The position numbers and the translations under genes were made by a program. 64,000 bases of DNA from Russula earlei (Eukaryota; Basidiomycota; Agaricomycetes; Russulales; Russulaceae): the NCBI GenBank assembly GCA_025769875.1, contig JAGFNK010000063.1, positions 97,513-161,512 of the forward strand, read 5' to 3'. Within the stretch, counting starts at the first letter, position 1. Each line of letters opens with the position of its first letter. Below are positions 47,871 to 59,089 of this stretch, in pieces. Under the pieces are notes generated by a model. The model ran no database searches, was not told where the DNA came from, and saw nothing but the letters and a program-made list of their open reading frames with translations.

Positions 47871-50800
47871 TCAGTTGTGATTTCCAATCAAGATGACATG
47901 ACTGACTCGGGTCAGTGGTTTCATCACCAGGATCTGGTGGTCCCAGTCTTGGTAAATAGCATGGTAGATGTCGCGATTTCCTGGCACTATTGTTACTTCT
48001 TTCTGTGTCTCTGATGACCACAGATTTGCACCGAAATCTGGGTAACGTGCGAAAGGGTTCGGAAGAGATGTCGGAGGCACAAGATAGCGGTGAACAGCTA
48101 GGAATAGCTTTTCTTCGCTATCCTGTATAAGGAATATTGCATGGACAATTCCCAGAACCAGGGAATTAGCACTACCCGTGTCTTGGAAGAAAATGACACC
48201 ATGTCTCTTTGACATGCGATAAGTTGTAAATTCATGGCCGTAAATTGTCACCCTGTCCTGGAAGTTGACTCCATCCTGAAAATTCCCCAATTCACATTGC
48301 AGATCACTCTTGTACTTGTTCATTGCATCGTTAATAACATCACTTAGTGGCCTTAATCCTGGTGTAGCCACCTTCGAGGATTCATCTATGCGGCTGTCAT
48401 CTCCCTGTCCCAAAGTATCTTAGTCGAGTGCGTACCTGTTTTCTTACTGCCGAATGGATGTTCCCTGATTGCGATGCTATCTTTCCATGCATCCAGACAG
48501 CGTAAACGTTGAATAGTTGCCTACATGGTCGACTTGGCAGAGAAGGCCGCAAACATACCCTTCTCCATTTCGCCTTTGTTTCTTGTAAGTGTGTTGCAAC
48601 CGGAGGAAAGGAGTCTCACGTACCTGGCTTATTGTTCATGTTTGAGCGCTGCAAATCACCTATGACCCTTTCGAATGGAAACATCCACCAGCCCTGAACA
48701 GGGCCATATAAATGAAGGTAATTGCCGACAAGGAGGGCATTGAGATGGTTGGGGCGGAAACGCTGGGTGGGTCGGAGCTCCCTCAGCATTTTAAGGTAAT
48801 TTTTCATGGTCTTCTTATATTCTTCGATGTGCTTGGCTGATATATGTTGAGACGTTGCCCATCTGATTGCAGTGGCGAGTAGGAAAGTATTCTGCACCAG
48901 TTTCGCCCTGTATTTGTCCATCTGCGCCCTTGATGCATGTCGCAGTGTCTCAATTCGAAGCAGCGACACTGGTATGTTGAACTCGAAGCACGATCTCCAT
49001 TCATCAGCCTTCAGCTTACCATGTGATACCTGCCCTAAATTAGTAGGAGGGGCCGCATGCCAGCGAGGGCATGTAGTAGCCACTATGTCATCCCGAATAA
49101 CCTTCAAGTCGTTTGGAGAAATCCCCACTCCTTGCAATGTCTTCAAACCCCTCTGTCCTTTAGTGATCTCCTTTACGATGCCTTCGCCAATGATGTCCGA
49201 GACAGAAGAGCTCACCTGATTTGAGAGGGATTCCTAAATCACTCCCCCATATGAGCATATGTAGTGAGATACGAGTATGTCTCATACCTTAATGCACTTG
49301 ATTAGATCTTCTTTACAGGGCTCACCAGACTGCTTCACGCCAATGCCCCTTTCATCACAAAGGACCTTCAGCACGTCAACCGATAATGTCATCAGATCAA
49401 CAGACTCGGGCCTGGTATGCAGTAGCATCTTTCTTGTGGCTTCTAAGTCTGACGTTGCCTTTGCAAGTTTTGGCTTGCACATTCCTGCCGAGTCCATCCC
49501 GAGCACTGTTCGTGCATGGTATTGCAATAAGCCAATGAAGAAGAGGTGCATGCAGTCCACAGGGACCATGGTGGTAGGGTCCCAGTATTCTAGTTCCATC
49601 AGGACTGAGTGATGCACACCAGTTTTGCTGTATAGCCACTTCCGTTCCTTCTGTGATGTTGCATTCCACCATTTCTGGGCATCGTCTTGAACCTCCTGAA
49701 TAGTGTGCATGCTCCATGAGTCCGGATCCTCCTCTTTTGCGGTATTTCTATCAATGAAGTTTGAAATACCCATGATCTTCCGAGCCATTGGCAGGTCATT
49801 TACTGAGAGGGCAATTGCTGAGCGGACAAGTCGGCCATAAGGATAATCGTGCGTCTTGTATATTTCTCCATGTGCCCAGGATTCCTTCATGACTTCAATG
49901 AGGGGATGTAAGAACTGGTCGATTTCCTCACCTGAAGGCTCGTGAGGCCCAGGGATGATGCCAACAAGGCAGAGGTTTTCGTGTTTATGCCGCATGTCTG
50001 GTGGCAATAGGAGGCAGGACAGGACTATGGAACCCACAGACGTGACCTTCCCAGTGATCTTATTATGATATGGGTTGAAGAAATCCACGGAGAGACACCA
50101 CAATAGGCAAAGTTCGTCATGTTGTCCACCAGAAAGGAAAGGTATGCCATCTGGCCATTTGAGTGCCCTGATGCCATCTGCGATGACAATATCATCAACA
50201 GTCCCAGTGTGCACGCGCTCTCGAGATTGTTTAAGCACAGCCTCTACCCCTGGTCTGGACAACAGGCATGCTACAAAGTCATGGAAGTCTTGCATAATGA
50301 AGGGACGCTTAGGTACGCCAATGCTCTTCCCATCCGGTGTTGACCCCACTCTGAGGAGGTCAAATCTACCTCGAACTTGACATGGCTCGCTGGTGCAATC
50401 ATATGGATAAACTGCGATTCCATCTTCATCTTGTGAAGGATACGTGGAGCTACATGCTGGGCAGCATGCGTACGTGATAGTCTTTGGGACTCCAAGCAAT
50501 TTCCGAGCAACCCTGATGTCGCTTGGAAAGGTTCGGAGGATCTGCTCATCGGTATTTGACAAGCTGGCCCTTGACTTTCTGAAGACCTCCTTAAGTGATT
50601 TGAGTCTGATGTTGCTCAACTTTTGAGTTGAGTGGTCCAGAGTGTCCTGGACAAGCAGTTCAAACAGACTTCGCAGTAGGAGTGAGTCACATTCTGCCAA
50701 GCTGCGAATGAATTCATCTGTTGCTAACATCAGTGTGTGCGTATGTCCACAGCTGAGATCCTCACTCAGCGGTTCTGCACCAATTATCCTCCGTGTTGAG

Positions 50801-51171
50801 ACCAACTTGCCTGTGTCAGCAAGGAGTACTCCTTTCAAGTCGTTCACGTCCTCAATATTCTTCTGTAAGTACATCTTCAGGCCTTCCTTCATGGTCATTT
50901 CTAGTGAACCGACTGGAAACCAGAGCGTATTGATGGCCACCAATGTTGTCTCCATGTTTGTTCGGTGCGTTTTGATCACGTTAAGCAATGCTCTGGTAGG
51001 TGGTGATGCCAGGGCTTGACTTTTCAATGACAGCATGGCCTGGCTTTGAGAAATGGCCCTCTTCTCCAGCTCAACCAAGGAATTCAGTGTTTTGGGGTCA
51101 GAAGTCATAAGTGATATTCGTCCTGGGGTGCTAATTTGACGGCATCTTGCATGCCCCTGGCATGATCCCAC
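47871..51171 (-). CDS. CACTA-type transposase (tnp2 family), nearly complete
   Basis: tnp2 transposases move CACTA/EnSpm elements. Exon 1 (51171-49288) is open for 628 codons. It contains a Cys pair region CCPACSSTYPSQDEDG, then LSVDFFNPYHNKITG and SVNDLPMARKIMGISN. Then come WWNATSQKERKWLYSKTGVH and DPTTMVPVDCMHLFFIGLLQ, typical of fungal tnp2 proteins with their conserved Asp residues. It ends in a SAP-like stretch, VDVLKVLCDERGIGV. A 54-nt intron (49234-49287) leads into exon 2 (49233-48624; RWHAAPPTNLG, HLNALLVGNYLHLYGPVQGW). One or two further exons run to the stop at 47871 (QDRVTIYGHEFTTY, DQILVMKPLTRVSHVI). Splicing after 48624 is uncertain. The upstream zinc-finger exon found in some relatives was not seen. 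Confidence 0.8.
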
Positions 51172-51840
51172 ATTGCGTGTGGTCCCCGACTTGTCAATGT
51201 GTGGCGATGATCCAGAAATTGTTTTGGATTGTTCAAACGGGTCATTCTGGACGCATATGCGATGATCTGTGTTCGCATTGGGCTGTCACAAGTTTAATCA
51301 GACATGCTACATAAGGAATATCAAAGTTGACGGCATGCCTTATTAAGATTGTGATAAGATTGTGAGGCATCAAATTCCCCATGACGCTTTTTGGTCTTAT
51401 TGTCAACAAGTTTGCCGTTGCAGCCAAAGTAAGCACAGTAGCAGGCAGGCATGATGGCGATTCTATGGTGTAATGCACCTCTGTATGGTGGGTTTTAACT
51501 GCCAAATATGAAGCTGTTCCTCAGTGCTATCCCTTCTTGAACGAATTGACGCCTTGTACATCAATTTTCATGGCGATCTTGTTTCATGGGTCTCAGTTCT
51601 GCATGTCATGTACCCTAATGGGCTTCATTGTTTCCTCTTTATCCTCTTGACGCTCATTTTCTTTTCTTATGCTCTCTAACAAATGACCAGTAACCAGGGA
51701 TCATCGCAGCCCTACAACACTTCTATTGCATTATGTTTTGTCCCTTGTTCTTCGTGAGTGGTTGTATTTCTGAGCTTCAACAACAAACCAGGTAGGCGAC
51801 GCTATTTGAAATATCAGTACTTCTCACATTAATTACTATC
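51172..51840. other. 5' flank of the tnp2 transposase, no clear coding sequence
   Basis: A minus-strand frame at 51242-51505 could be an upstream exon of the transposase but has no recognisable motif. Otherwise nothing is seen. Confidence 0.3.
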
Positions 51841-51847
51841 TTTCCCC

Positions 51848-52542
51848 ATGCCTTGCATACGTCCTCGCTGCCATCATCGCTGCTTCCTCCCTCACTTCTC
51901 GCCGAGAACAATGAGATGCCGATTCAGTCCAGAGTTGGTTCCTCCACTGCCTCATGCCATGATGCATGTGTTCCCGACATCGGAAAATAGTCACGCCAGT
52001 GGAATGTCCATCTCTGCACCTCCATCGCCACTGACGCCAACAATGCCATCTTCACCACTCATACCCAAGCCCTCAGGAGAGGTCGGTCGCGTTGGACGTG
52101 GGGGATACGCACTCAAGAATGTCCTTGAGCAAGGGCATGGATGGGAAAGTGGACTCTACCCTAAAATTAGAGTATAACCAACTTGTGCAGGGCGCAATTA
52201 TCATGCTCAAATCTTTTCAGGAGAGAGTATGCTCTCTGGCAGACACATATTTGGACACATCAGTTCCATATTCCCTTCAAATCAAGGACAAACTTATGCT
52301 TCTCTGTGAACTGGTGCGATATTTTGTCAATTGTTCAATGTAAAATTGATCATGTCAGGCAGGCTTCCACAGAATTTCCAATACTCCTCAAGTTTGAGAA
52401 CAACTGGGTAGTACATGACTATCTACATGTCTATTTGAAGAACAGCACCCAGAAAGCCAGAAAGAATCAGCAGGATAAGGATAATGAGCTTGCAGCTGCT
52501 GCCAAGGGCAAAGGTAGAGGTGTGTATGCTGGCAACTCCTAG
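51848..52542 (+). pseudogene. Broken small ORF of a transposon-associated type
   Basis: Pieces in three frames follow each other: GEVGRVGRGGYALKNVLEQ, then VQGAIIMLKSFQERVCSLAD with YLDTSVPYSLQIKDKL, then FPILLKFENNWVVHDYLHVY with LKNSTQKARK. The arrangement (GRGGYxL..., then E-N-x-W-x-x-x-D/LK near the end) resembles short hypothetical proteins scattered in mushroom genomes next to transposons. I cannot assign a function. Two frame changes show it is broken or has short introns. Confidence 0.45.
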
Positions 52543-52982
52543 AGTCCATGATTCTAATCGCCCGCTCAATCAGCCAATTGACTGGCAAGAGCTTTGCTGT
52601 ATTGCAACAGACTTATTAGTCTGGAAGTCATCGCACACCTACCTTTGGCCTATGTCAGATCGACCAATGCGAATTTTATTATCTGGCAGCTCGTTTTGAT
52701 TATCTTGCTTAGATCTTATCATACGCAGGGAAGACTGCCCTGTTGCGACGACTGACCCTGCCTGATTTGGATCTGAGCCTGTGGCTTGAGCAGCTAACTA
52801 GCCCACTTAGCCACGAGCCAATCAGTGGCTCGGCTCACTCAATTCTATTCAGCTCAAATGCATAACTCAGAAAGCGTGGCAGGAACATATGAGTGGGCAG
52901 GAGCTCAATACGTAAATCCCACCCCCACCGTTTTTCATTCACATCTCCTTGCAGCTCTCCATTTCGAGGTCCCTTCTCAGAC

Positions 52983-53669
52983 ATGTCCGAAGCCAAAGAA
53001 ATTCTTGTTCACAGACGCGGTGGTTTTATGTCCGCGTCATGGTCCCTGTTTGGCAGAAGCGGCCAAAAGACTTATCATCATAAGCCTTTGACTTGGACTT
53101 GGAGATACAATGAAAGGCTGCGTGTCATCACACATCCATCCCACTGCATTCCTTGCCAGAGGTGGCAGGAGCATCACCTCGCAGCTACAATGGATGACGA
53201 AGAAAGGTCTGAAGAAGAAAAGTTGCTGGACTCTGCATATCAAGCCCGTGACCATGCCGCTTCTCGTCCTTTCCAGGGAAGGATTGATCGTCTCGAACAG
53301 GAGCGGGACGACTTCCTCGAAGAGCTTGCAGCGCTGCATCAGGAACTCGGAAATGCATGAATGAAGCTGAAGGAGAGCCTCAACGCGTGCAACGAACTAC
53401 AGCACGCCCTTGTGGATCGTGCTGTCGATCAGCCATGCAAGACTGTGGGCTGCACTCCCGCCTCCCCATCATGCTCATCCAGACAGCATAAACACCTGCG
53501 CCTCGCGACCATTGCTCATCAAGACTCCTCAACCCCACTATGTCATGCAGAGCGGGACGTCATTGCCATTGACTGTGAATCTGAGCAGGATGTACCATAT
53601 ATCCCCCCTCCACTCCCACCTATTGCTATGACTCATCGCTGCTCTGACTCCAGGACTTCACAGGATTGA
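52983..53669 (+). pseudogene. Small Cys/His and coiled-coil protein, paralog 1, with in-frame stop
   Basis: From the ATG at 52983 the frame reads through LTWTWRYNERLRVITHPSHC, with a Cys/His cluster HPSHCIPCQRWQEHH. It continues into a coiled-coil segment (RIDRLEQERDDFLEELAALH) and meets a single TGA at 53358-53360. The same frame then continues open to 53669 (MKLKESLNACNELQHALVDR and a Ser/Arg-rich tail with AIDCESEQDV). Paralog 2 at 54738 is continuous at the equivalent place, so one nonsense change separates the halves. Function is unknown. Confidence 0.65.
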
Positions 53670-53950
53670 TATATGATATAGCATGTACCATAGCAGGTTG
53701 TTCATGACAATGTCAATACATTCCATGGTTTGATACAGTCCTCATAGATTTACTACGATATGACGCTTCAATTTAATACATGCCATTGATATGAACTCCT
53801 TGCACTCGGCACTATGGCCGGCAAAAGTGTATGACGTCACTGGGATCATAGATCTGCCTCAGGGCTGGCCGAACAACAAGCATTCCTGACCAGATTCACA
53901 AAACACTTTACATACATGAGCATGCCAGATCCAGCATTTTGCCAGGAGAA

Positions 53951-54078
53951 TTTTGCATGAAAGCGCATATCTCTGTCATCAGGGCAATTATCGCCGCATG
54001 TGATAGGGCACTTATGGCCCGTCATTCTCCGGTTTGCACAGGCCGTGTAGTGGACAGATACTTAACTTGCGCTCACGA
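53951..54078. repeat. Dispersed repeat, copy 1 (downstream of paralog 1)
   Basis: It contains tgcatgaaagcgcatat, gcaattatcgcc, ggcacttatggccc and ccgtgtagtggacagatactt in fixed order. Related blocks occur at 55616-55670, 60301-60475 and 63515-63590. Confidence 0.75.
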
Positions 54079-54737
54079 ATCAGGTCTCCCCTTTGTTCCA
54101 CCACAAGTCAGTGATCGTTCATATTTTGTTTGGAATCCAAATTTGTATCTCACAGCGTGTACATCGTGTTTCAGAGGCGGTCACTGGCTAAATAGCGATG
54201 TAATGTGCTCAGGCTTCTGAGGATGGTAGTCTGCTGGGGTGGTATGTAGTGGTCGTCGCTGTGGCTAAGTGGATGTCTCATGTTTCCCAGTTCTCCCCTT
54301 CTCCTGGGTCCATATAATTGCGGCCTCACAACCCCGTGTTATTTATTTATTTGCTTGCCATTTCATACCTTAATGAGCAGGATGTTGTAAACTTACGTCT
54401 CATTGCTGATATCAATATGTGTTTTACATATATGTGCATATGTGTTGCGTTGCACATGTGAATGGGGGGGGTATATTGGTTGACCCTGCAAGAACGTACG
54501 TACCTCCTCATGCTGGCACTCTGATCTTCCCTGGACTCACTCTCCTCTCTCTCTCCCACAGTCGCTTGCTTGCATCTTCCCTCTCTCCCTCCATGCATGC
54601 AGATCATACCTATTTCCTAAAAAGGAGGCCCCTGCATTTCAATAAGCATATTCCCGATGGGCGGAGAGTCGAGCAGGCACTACGTAATTCCGCGATTCCC
54701 TTTTTCTTTTGTCTTGTCTTTCACTCAGCTCTTATAC

Positions 54738-55199
54738 ATGGCCAGAACCAAACAGACTGGTCGTCCTCCCCCTCCAGTCCTACGTTGGACTTACAACCAG
54801 ACTTGTTGCATCATCACACATGGCCAACAATGTCATGTGTGCCACCACTTGCAGTTCCATCTCAATGATCACAAGGACGACGAGTCAATGGCCCGCGCAT
54901 GGGAAGCCCGTGACCGTGTGGAGGCTCAGCCTTTCCAGCAACAGATTGATCATCTCAGAGAGGAGCGCGATGAAGCTTTCAAAGAGCTCACCACTCTCCG
55001 CCAGGAGTTTGATGGTGTGCTGAGTGAACTCCAAGGTGTGCAGCAGGATCTTGACTGGCTGCATGAGGCTGTGGACCACGCTCCCACATCAGCATCAAGC
55101 TCATCCCGGCAGCGTAAACATGTGTGCCTCCAGACCATTGCCTCTCCTCAAGGCCCTGCTGAGCAGGACATTATCTACATCGACTGTGAACCCAACTAG
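54738..55199 (+). CDS. Small protein with histone H3-like N-terminus, Cys/His cluster and coiled coil (paralog 2)
   Basis: The frame of 153 codons starts MARTKQTGRPPPPVLRWTYN. After removal of Met the first eight residues, ARTKQTGR, equal the histone H3 tail (ARTKQTAR) except for Gly at position 7. A Cys/His cluster follows (CIITHGQQCHVCHHLQFH), conserved in spacing with paralog 1 (H-x3-C-x2-C-x4/5-H). Then a charged coiled coil, QQIDHLREERDEAFKELTTL, extends to about residue 110, and a Ser/Arg-rich tail ends IIYIDCEPN. An in-frame ATG at 54657 exists, but 54738 is preferred because the upstream 27 residues have no counterpart in paralog 1. The gene sits among transposon relics. No function is known. 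Confidence 0.65.
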   Translation: MARTKQTGRPPPPVLRWTYNQTCCIITHGQQCHVCHHLQFHLNDHKDDESMARAWEARDRVEAQPFQQQIDHLREERDEAFKELTTLRQEFDGVLSELQGVQQDLDWLHEAVDHAPTSASSSSRQRKHVCLQTIASPQGPAEQDIIYIDCEPN

Positions 55200-55615
55200 G
55201 ATGTCCTGTATGTCCCCATTCCTCTTATTGTCGCTGTGACTCATTACCCCTAGTTATCATTTTTTGTCCTTACCACCCATCACACACTTGCGCACAGACC
55301 GTATGACGTGTCGAAGTCGCGCCCACCTGTATGCACATGCATGCCAAGGCTGCACCTAGCAAACGGAAAGGGACTTGATTCGCTCACATGGACATTTGCT
55401 TTACCTGTCATTAAAGAACACCGTCCATAGTTGAAATGTAGTTACCAGTGCATACACGTGCATGCACGTACCTCGTAGCGGCCTTACTTGTACACTCAGA
55501 TAGTTTGCCTTGGATCCTCAGTGTTTGTGCCCCACAGTGAGACACTGAAATAATCTTATTATATTAGACTTGGGACTTGCTGCAATAATTCCTTCCTGTG
55601 GCCACTTCGGCCCAC

Positions 55616-55670
55616 GACTCCGGCTTGTAGCGGCCGTGTAGTAGACAGATACTTAACTCACCACCTGTGA
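55616..55670. repeat. Dispersed repeat, copy 2 (partial, downstream of paralog 2)
   Basis: It keeps gcggccgtgtagtagacaga followed by tacttaactcacc. The upstream part of the block is missing or diverged. Confidence 0.65.
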
Positions 55671-55830
55671 ACATTTCCCCTTTTTGCGTTCCACCTGGTT
55701 ATACTCAATTGCGTATGTCGGAACAAAGTATGTCCCTCCGCATTCACTAATGTCCTCCAGGAAATATAGCATATGAATCAGCATTGTACTGTATCTCCAG
55801 AGGACATACCCGAGTTCCTAGCAACACAAT

Positions 55831-56743
55831 GGATGAGTGTCAAGCAATTTGGGGACGCTGGTGAGTGAGCTTTTGAAGTTTCTAGCCTCAGATGTGATTT
55901 TCAACTTGCTCAGGCATATCATGTCATAAGGGTCCGTTCACTAGGGAGGAGGTAGGACAAGTTCATGCTGCATTAGGGATGTACAAGAAGGTGTGCAATG
56001 CATTGGAATCATCATTTGTTTTGCTAACGCACTGCCATTTAGGAAAATGACCTGGATGATGAGCAGTTGGATGATCTCATATACTCTTCCCAGCCTACTA
56101 ATGGGTTTTGGAGCCGCATCGGTCGGTGTATACTCAAGTAATGCCGATATATGTGTTATATGTGTGCTTTAGCTCGTGCCATGCCCCAGAGGGGGGTCAA
56201 GTCCATCTTTTACCACGTTTCGGCGTGCGTGTGATCCCCTTGCTAAAGCAGGGAAGTGGGGGGCTGCGGAGGATGAGCAGCTGTGCAGGTGAGACGTCTG
56301 TCAGTCTCCACATGTTTCCTTTCTTATCTCCCTCCTCCCAACAGAGCTGTCCAGAAGAAAGGAAATGACTGGGTTGCCGTTGCAGAATTAGTGCAGCGCT
56401 CACCGGCCAACTGTAGCAACCGGTTTCACCAACACACACAATATCAGGGCATCAGACGGAGAGGTATGTCTCCTGATATGTGTTCTATCAAGACCTTCTG
56501 ACACTGCATCTGTATGGAAAAGGAGCCTGGTCTTCGGAGGAGGAAGGCCAACTTCATCACGCAATTGAGGAGTTGGCCCGGGAAGGTAAATCGGACATGT
56601 CCGCTCGAGGATTTTGTGTTTCCATTTCAAAGGCCATGGGAGCGACCCGGACACCAAAGCAGTGTCAAAGCAAATGGTCTATAATGACACCCCATGTCAA
56701 AGAAATCCATTTCGCCTGCCTTGTTATGTTACATTCTCGATAG
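55831..56743 (+). pseudogene. Reb1/TTF1-like Myb-domain protein, broken
   Basis: Reb1-type factors bind DNA with Myb repeats and act in RNA polymerase I termination and chromatin. Exon-like pieces with GT..AG junctions read HKGPFTREEVGQVHAALGMY, then ENDLDDEQLDDLIYSSQ, FWSRIARAMPQRGVKSIFYH, KWGAAEDEQLCRAVQKKGND with WVAVAELVQRSPANCSNRF, and AWSSEEEGQLHHAIEELARE with QCQSKW. This covers the N-terminal module and two Myb/SANT repeats in the right order. A one-base excess near 56218 (between YHV and RRACDPLAK) breaks the frame, and the protein ends early at 56743, so this is probably a partial duplicate. Confidence 0.7.
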
Positions 56744-57110
56744 ATGTTATGTCTCCTCATAACATGGACTGTTGCAACGAGACAGCCGCTACCTTCCACA
56801 ACAATCATGTTCGTTTTTCCGTCTCCCCCCATCATTTGCCAGTCTATCGTAACACTCCTATAATTTGAGGTCCTGTCCCGTCGGACAAACGCATTGGTTG
56901 TATGCACAGTTTCTTGTACAGTGGATACTTAATGCTGGCATGAAAGAAGCCTGTAAATTTGGGATGACGACGAGGGGTCGTTATATCTGGACAGACAGAG
57001 GCATGGGGTTGGCTGAAACAGGGATCTTGCAGTAGTGGTTTATACCCTCCGATCACTGAGCAGCTACGAGGATGATTGAACTACCACCCATAAATACCCT
57101 TCTTTTGCTT

Positions 57111-58006
57111 TCAACAGCCTAATGGCACTGCTTTCCAAAACAAGGCGCTTGCTAAACCACGGTTGTGAAGAGCGGGCATCCAGCACCTTAGGAGACAGTC
57201 AGCATAGCCAATGCCACAGATCGGTATGATATTGAACCGACTTGCCTGGCACTGTCTGATGTTTAATTTTTGAGATAACCCCACAAGATCAAGTCCACCA
57301 TCTGGCATCAAGGGATATTCGATCTCATTCATATGTTCCAGGTCCTTTGTTGTTTGTAAATCCTCACAAGGATGTAACTTTCCACTTTTCTTTTTTTCCT
57401 CGGCGCATCCTTCCCAAAAGGGTAGGATCGTTTGCTTGGAATTGCAATTGTGTTTGACTGACACCCAGGAGCAGACGTACAATCAGTATTTCCATCAGGC
57501 ATCTTCTCTTGATCGTCTGTTGGTGCTGGAGTCAATGCATGCTGGACATAGAATGTGTCGACCTCGCTGTGTGAATGCTCCGCTGCTGTGGGCTGTGTAA
57601 ATCAGAAAGTGCTTGCTGGTTCATTGCTGTGTTCTTGCTGTTGATGGCCTCGGTTTTCATCGGCGATGCTCTGCTCAGAGGTGCCGTCAGGTCTTGGGAG
57701 AGTAATCACGCGTTGAGGCAAGAAATTCGGAAGTCAAATCTTCAATCTTAATTGATCCCTGTCCCTGCGACTATGCTGCCCATGCTGGCTTCCATGGTGA
57801 ATAAAGGACAAGCGACGGTGAGTTCATCTCATGTGGATCAATAGTGCATCGATATATGGCTTCTTCAGCGGGTGACTTGAGCCACCCACATCAATGCTGC
57901 GCTTGACACATAACTCCTGTAGTACAGGAATACTGTATCGTTTGAGGGTCTTCTCAGTCGGATCGTGTTGCCGAAGAGCACGCTCGGCGTGGTCGATCGT
58001 ATACAT
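57111..58006 (-). other. Possible small SAP-domain gene with basic nuclear-localisation-like motif
   Basis: The minus strand has a frame from 58006 (MYTIDHAERALRQHD) with a SAP-like helix-turn-helix pattern, LKRYSIPVLQELCVKR and KKPYIDALL. Further on (about 57390-57420) is a basic motif, APRKKRKVESY, close to a classical monopartite nuclear localisation signal. The joining of these pieces is not established and the 57111-57330 part shows no domain. A similar SAP-like stretch ends exon 1 of the tnp2 transposase, so this may be transposon-derived. Confidence 0.35.
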
Positions 58007-58080
58007 TGATAAAACCTCATGGTAAGTATGGACCTTTTATTACGCAGTCTGATGCTCAGACCCACTAATGATCTCACCTC

Positions 58081-58980
58081 TAAGCGTAAGGGACCGCCCT
58101 ATAGGCACCCACGGCAAGAACAATTATCCCCAAAGTTAGTGCCGCTCTCATGAACATGTGTGCTGGGTGATACCCTTCTCTCCTCGACAGTGCTGCAAAA
58201 GGGCACTGTGTTCTATGCTTTTGAGAAGTACACAGTAAGAATGTCTTCTATCTCTTCCAAAACGCACTAACTGTTGGTCGCTCATCATCGTGCTTGTTGG
58301 CGATAACAATTATCCTCGTCATGTGATAATGACTCGTTTCTCCCTAACCAATTACGACGAGCTGCCAATGTATACGCATATGCGTCTCGATCTCCTGAAT
58401 ATACAGTTTGAGCCCACAATAGTACCTGCACCTTCTCAAGGTATTTAAACCCATGGAGACCATGACGGTGACAATCGCCTCTGTATCACAACAACCCGAT
58501 CGCAAGCATGGTATTGAACCCTTCATTGCTTAATCCCCTTCACCATTTGACTGCAGTCAAACGACGAGGGAATACTGTGTCACCACCACCATCACCACCA
58601 CGCAATTGCAAATGTCACTGGGTGAGCCTCTGTGCCAATGCATATGTCTGACTGTCCTCCGCTCATAAACCCAACAGTTGGAGCGCCCACCAGACGGAAA
58701 TGAGCAGAAACGGCGCTTTTGCTCATCAACCGATTATAATCATTGGAAGGCAGTTAAGAGATGCCAAGTACAGCAGCATCAAACACACCTTGTACACTGA
58801 CTGTTCATGCAAATTTCCATTCCGTAACAACTTTTGTAGTGCACAGGGATCCAGGACATGCCTGTCGAACTACTTCTTATGATTTCCACCCATCTGGACA
58901 ATGACGATCTTTGAACATTGGTACTTGCTTCACAATCCATAGGTCGATCGCTCTTACCAGAGTACTTGCACTGCTGTGGG
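58081..58980. other. No recognisable gene
   Basis: Only short frames are present. A CACCACCACCATCACCACCA microsatellite-like tract lies near 58582-58601. Confidence 0.35.
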
Positions 58981-59089
58981 CTTGAGGCGAATGACACAAG
59001 TGAAGGGGGCTCAGAAGTGACACTACATGAACCGAGCAGATATGCGTCTCTTGGACTGTGGTCTGCTATTCACACCTTCAAACCCCCCG

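Noticed and set aside
47871..51171. Plus-strand frames opposite the tnp2 transposase
   Set aside because: They are antisense shadows; all recognisable motifs are on the minus strand.
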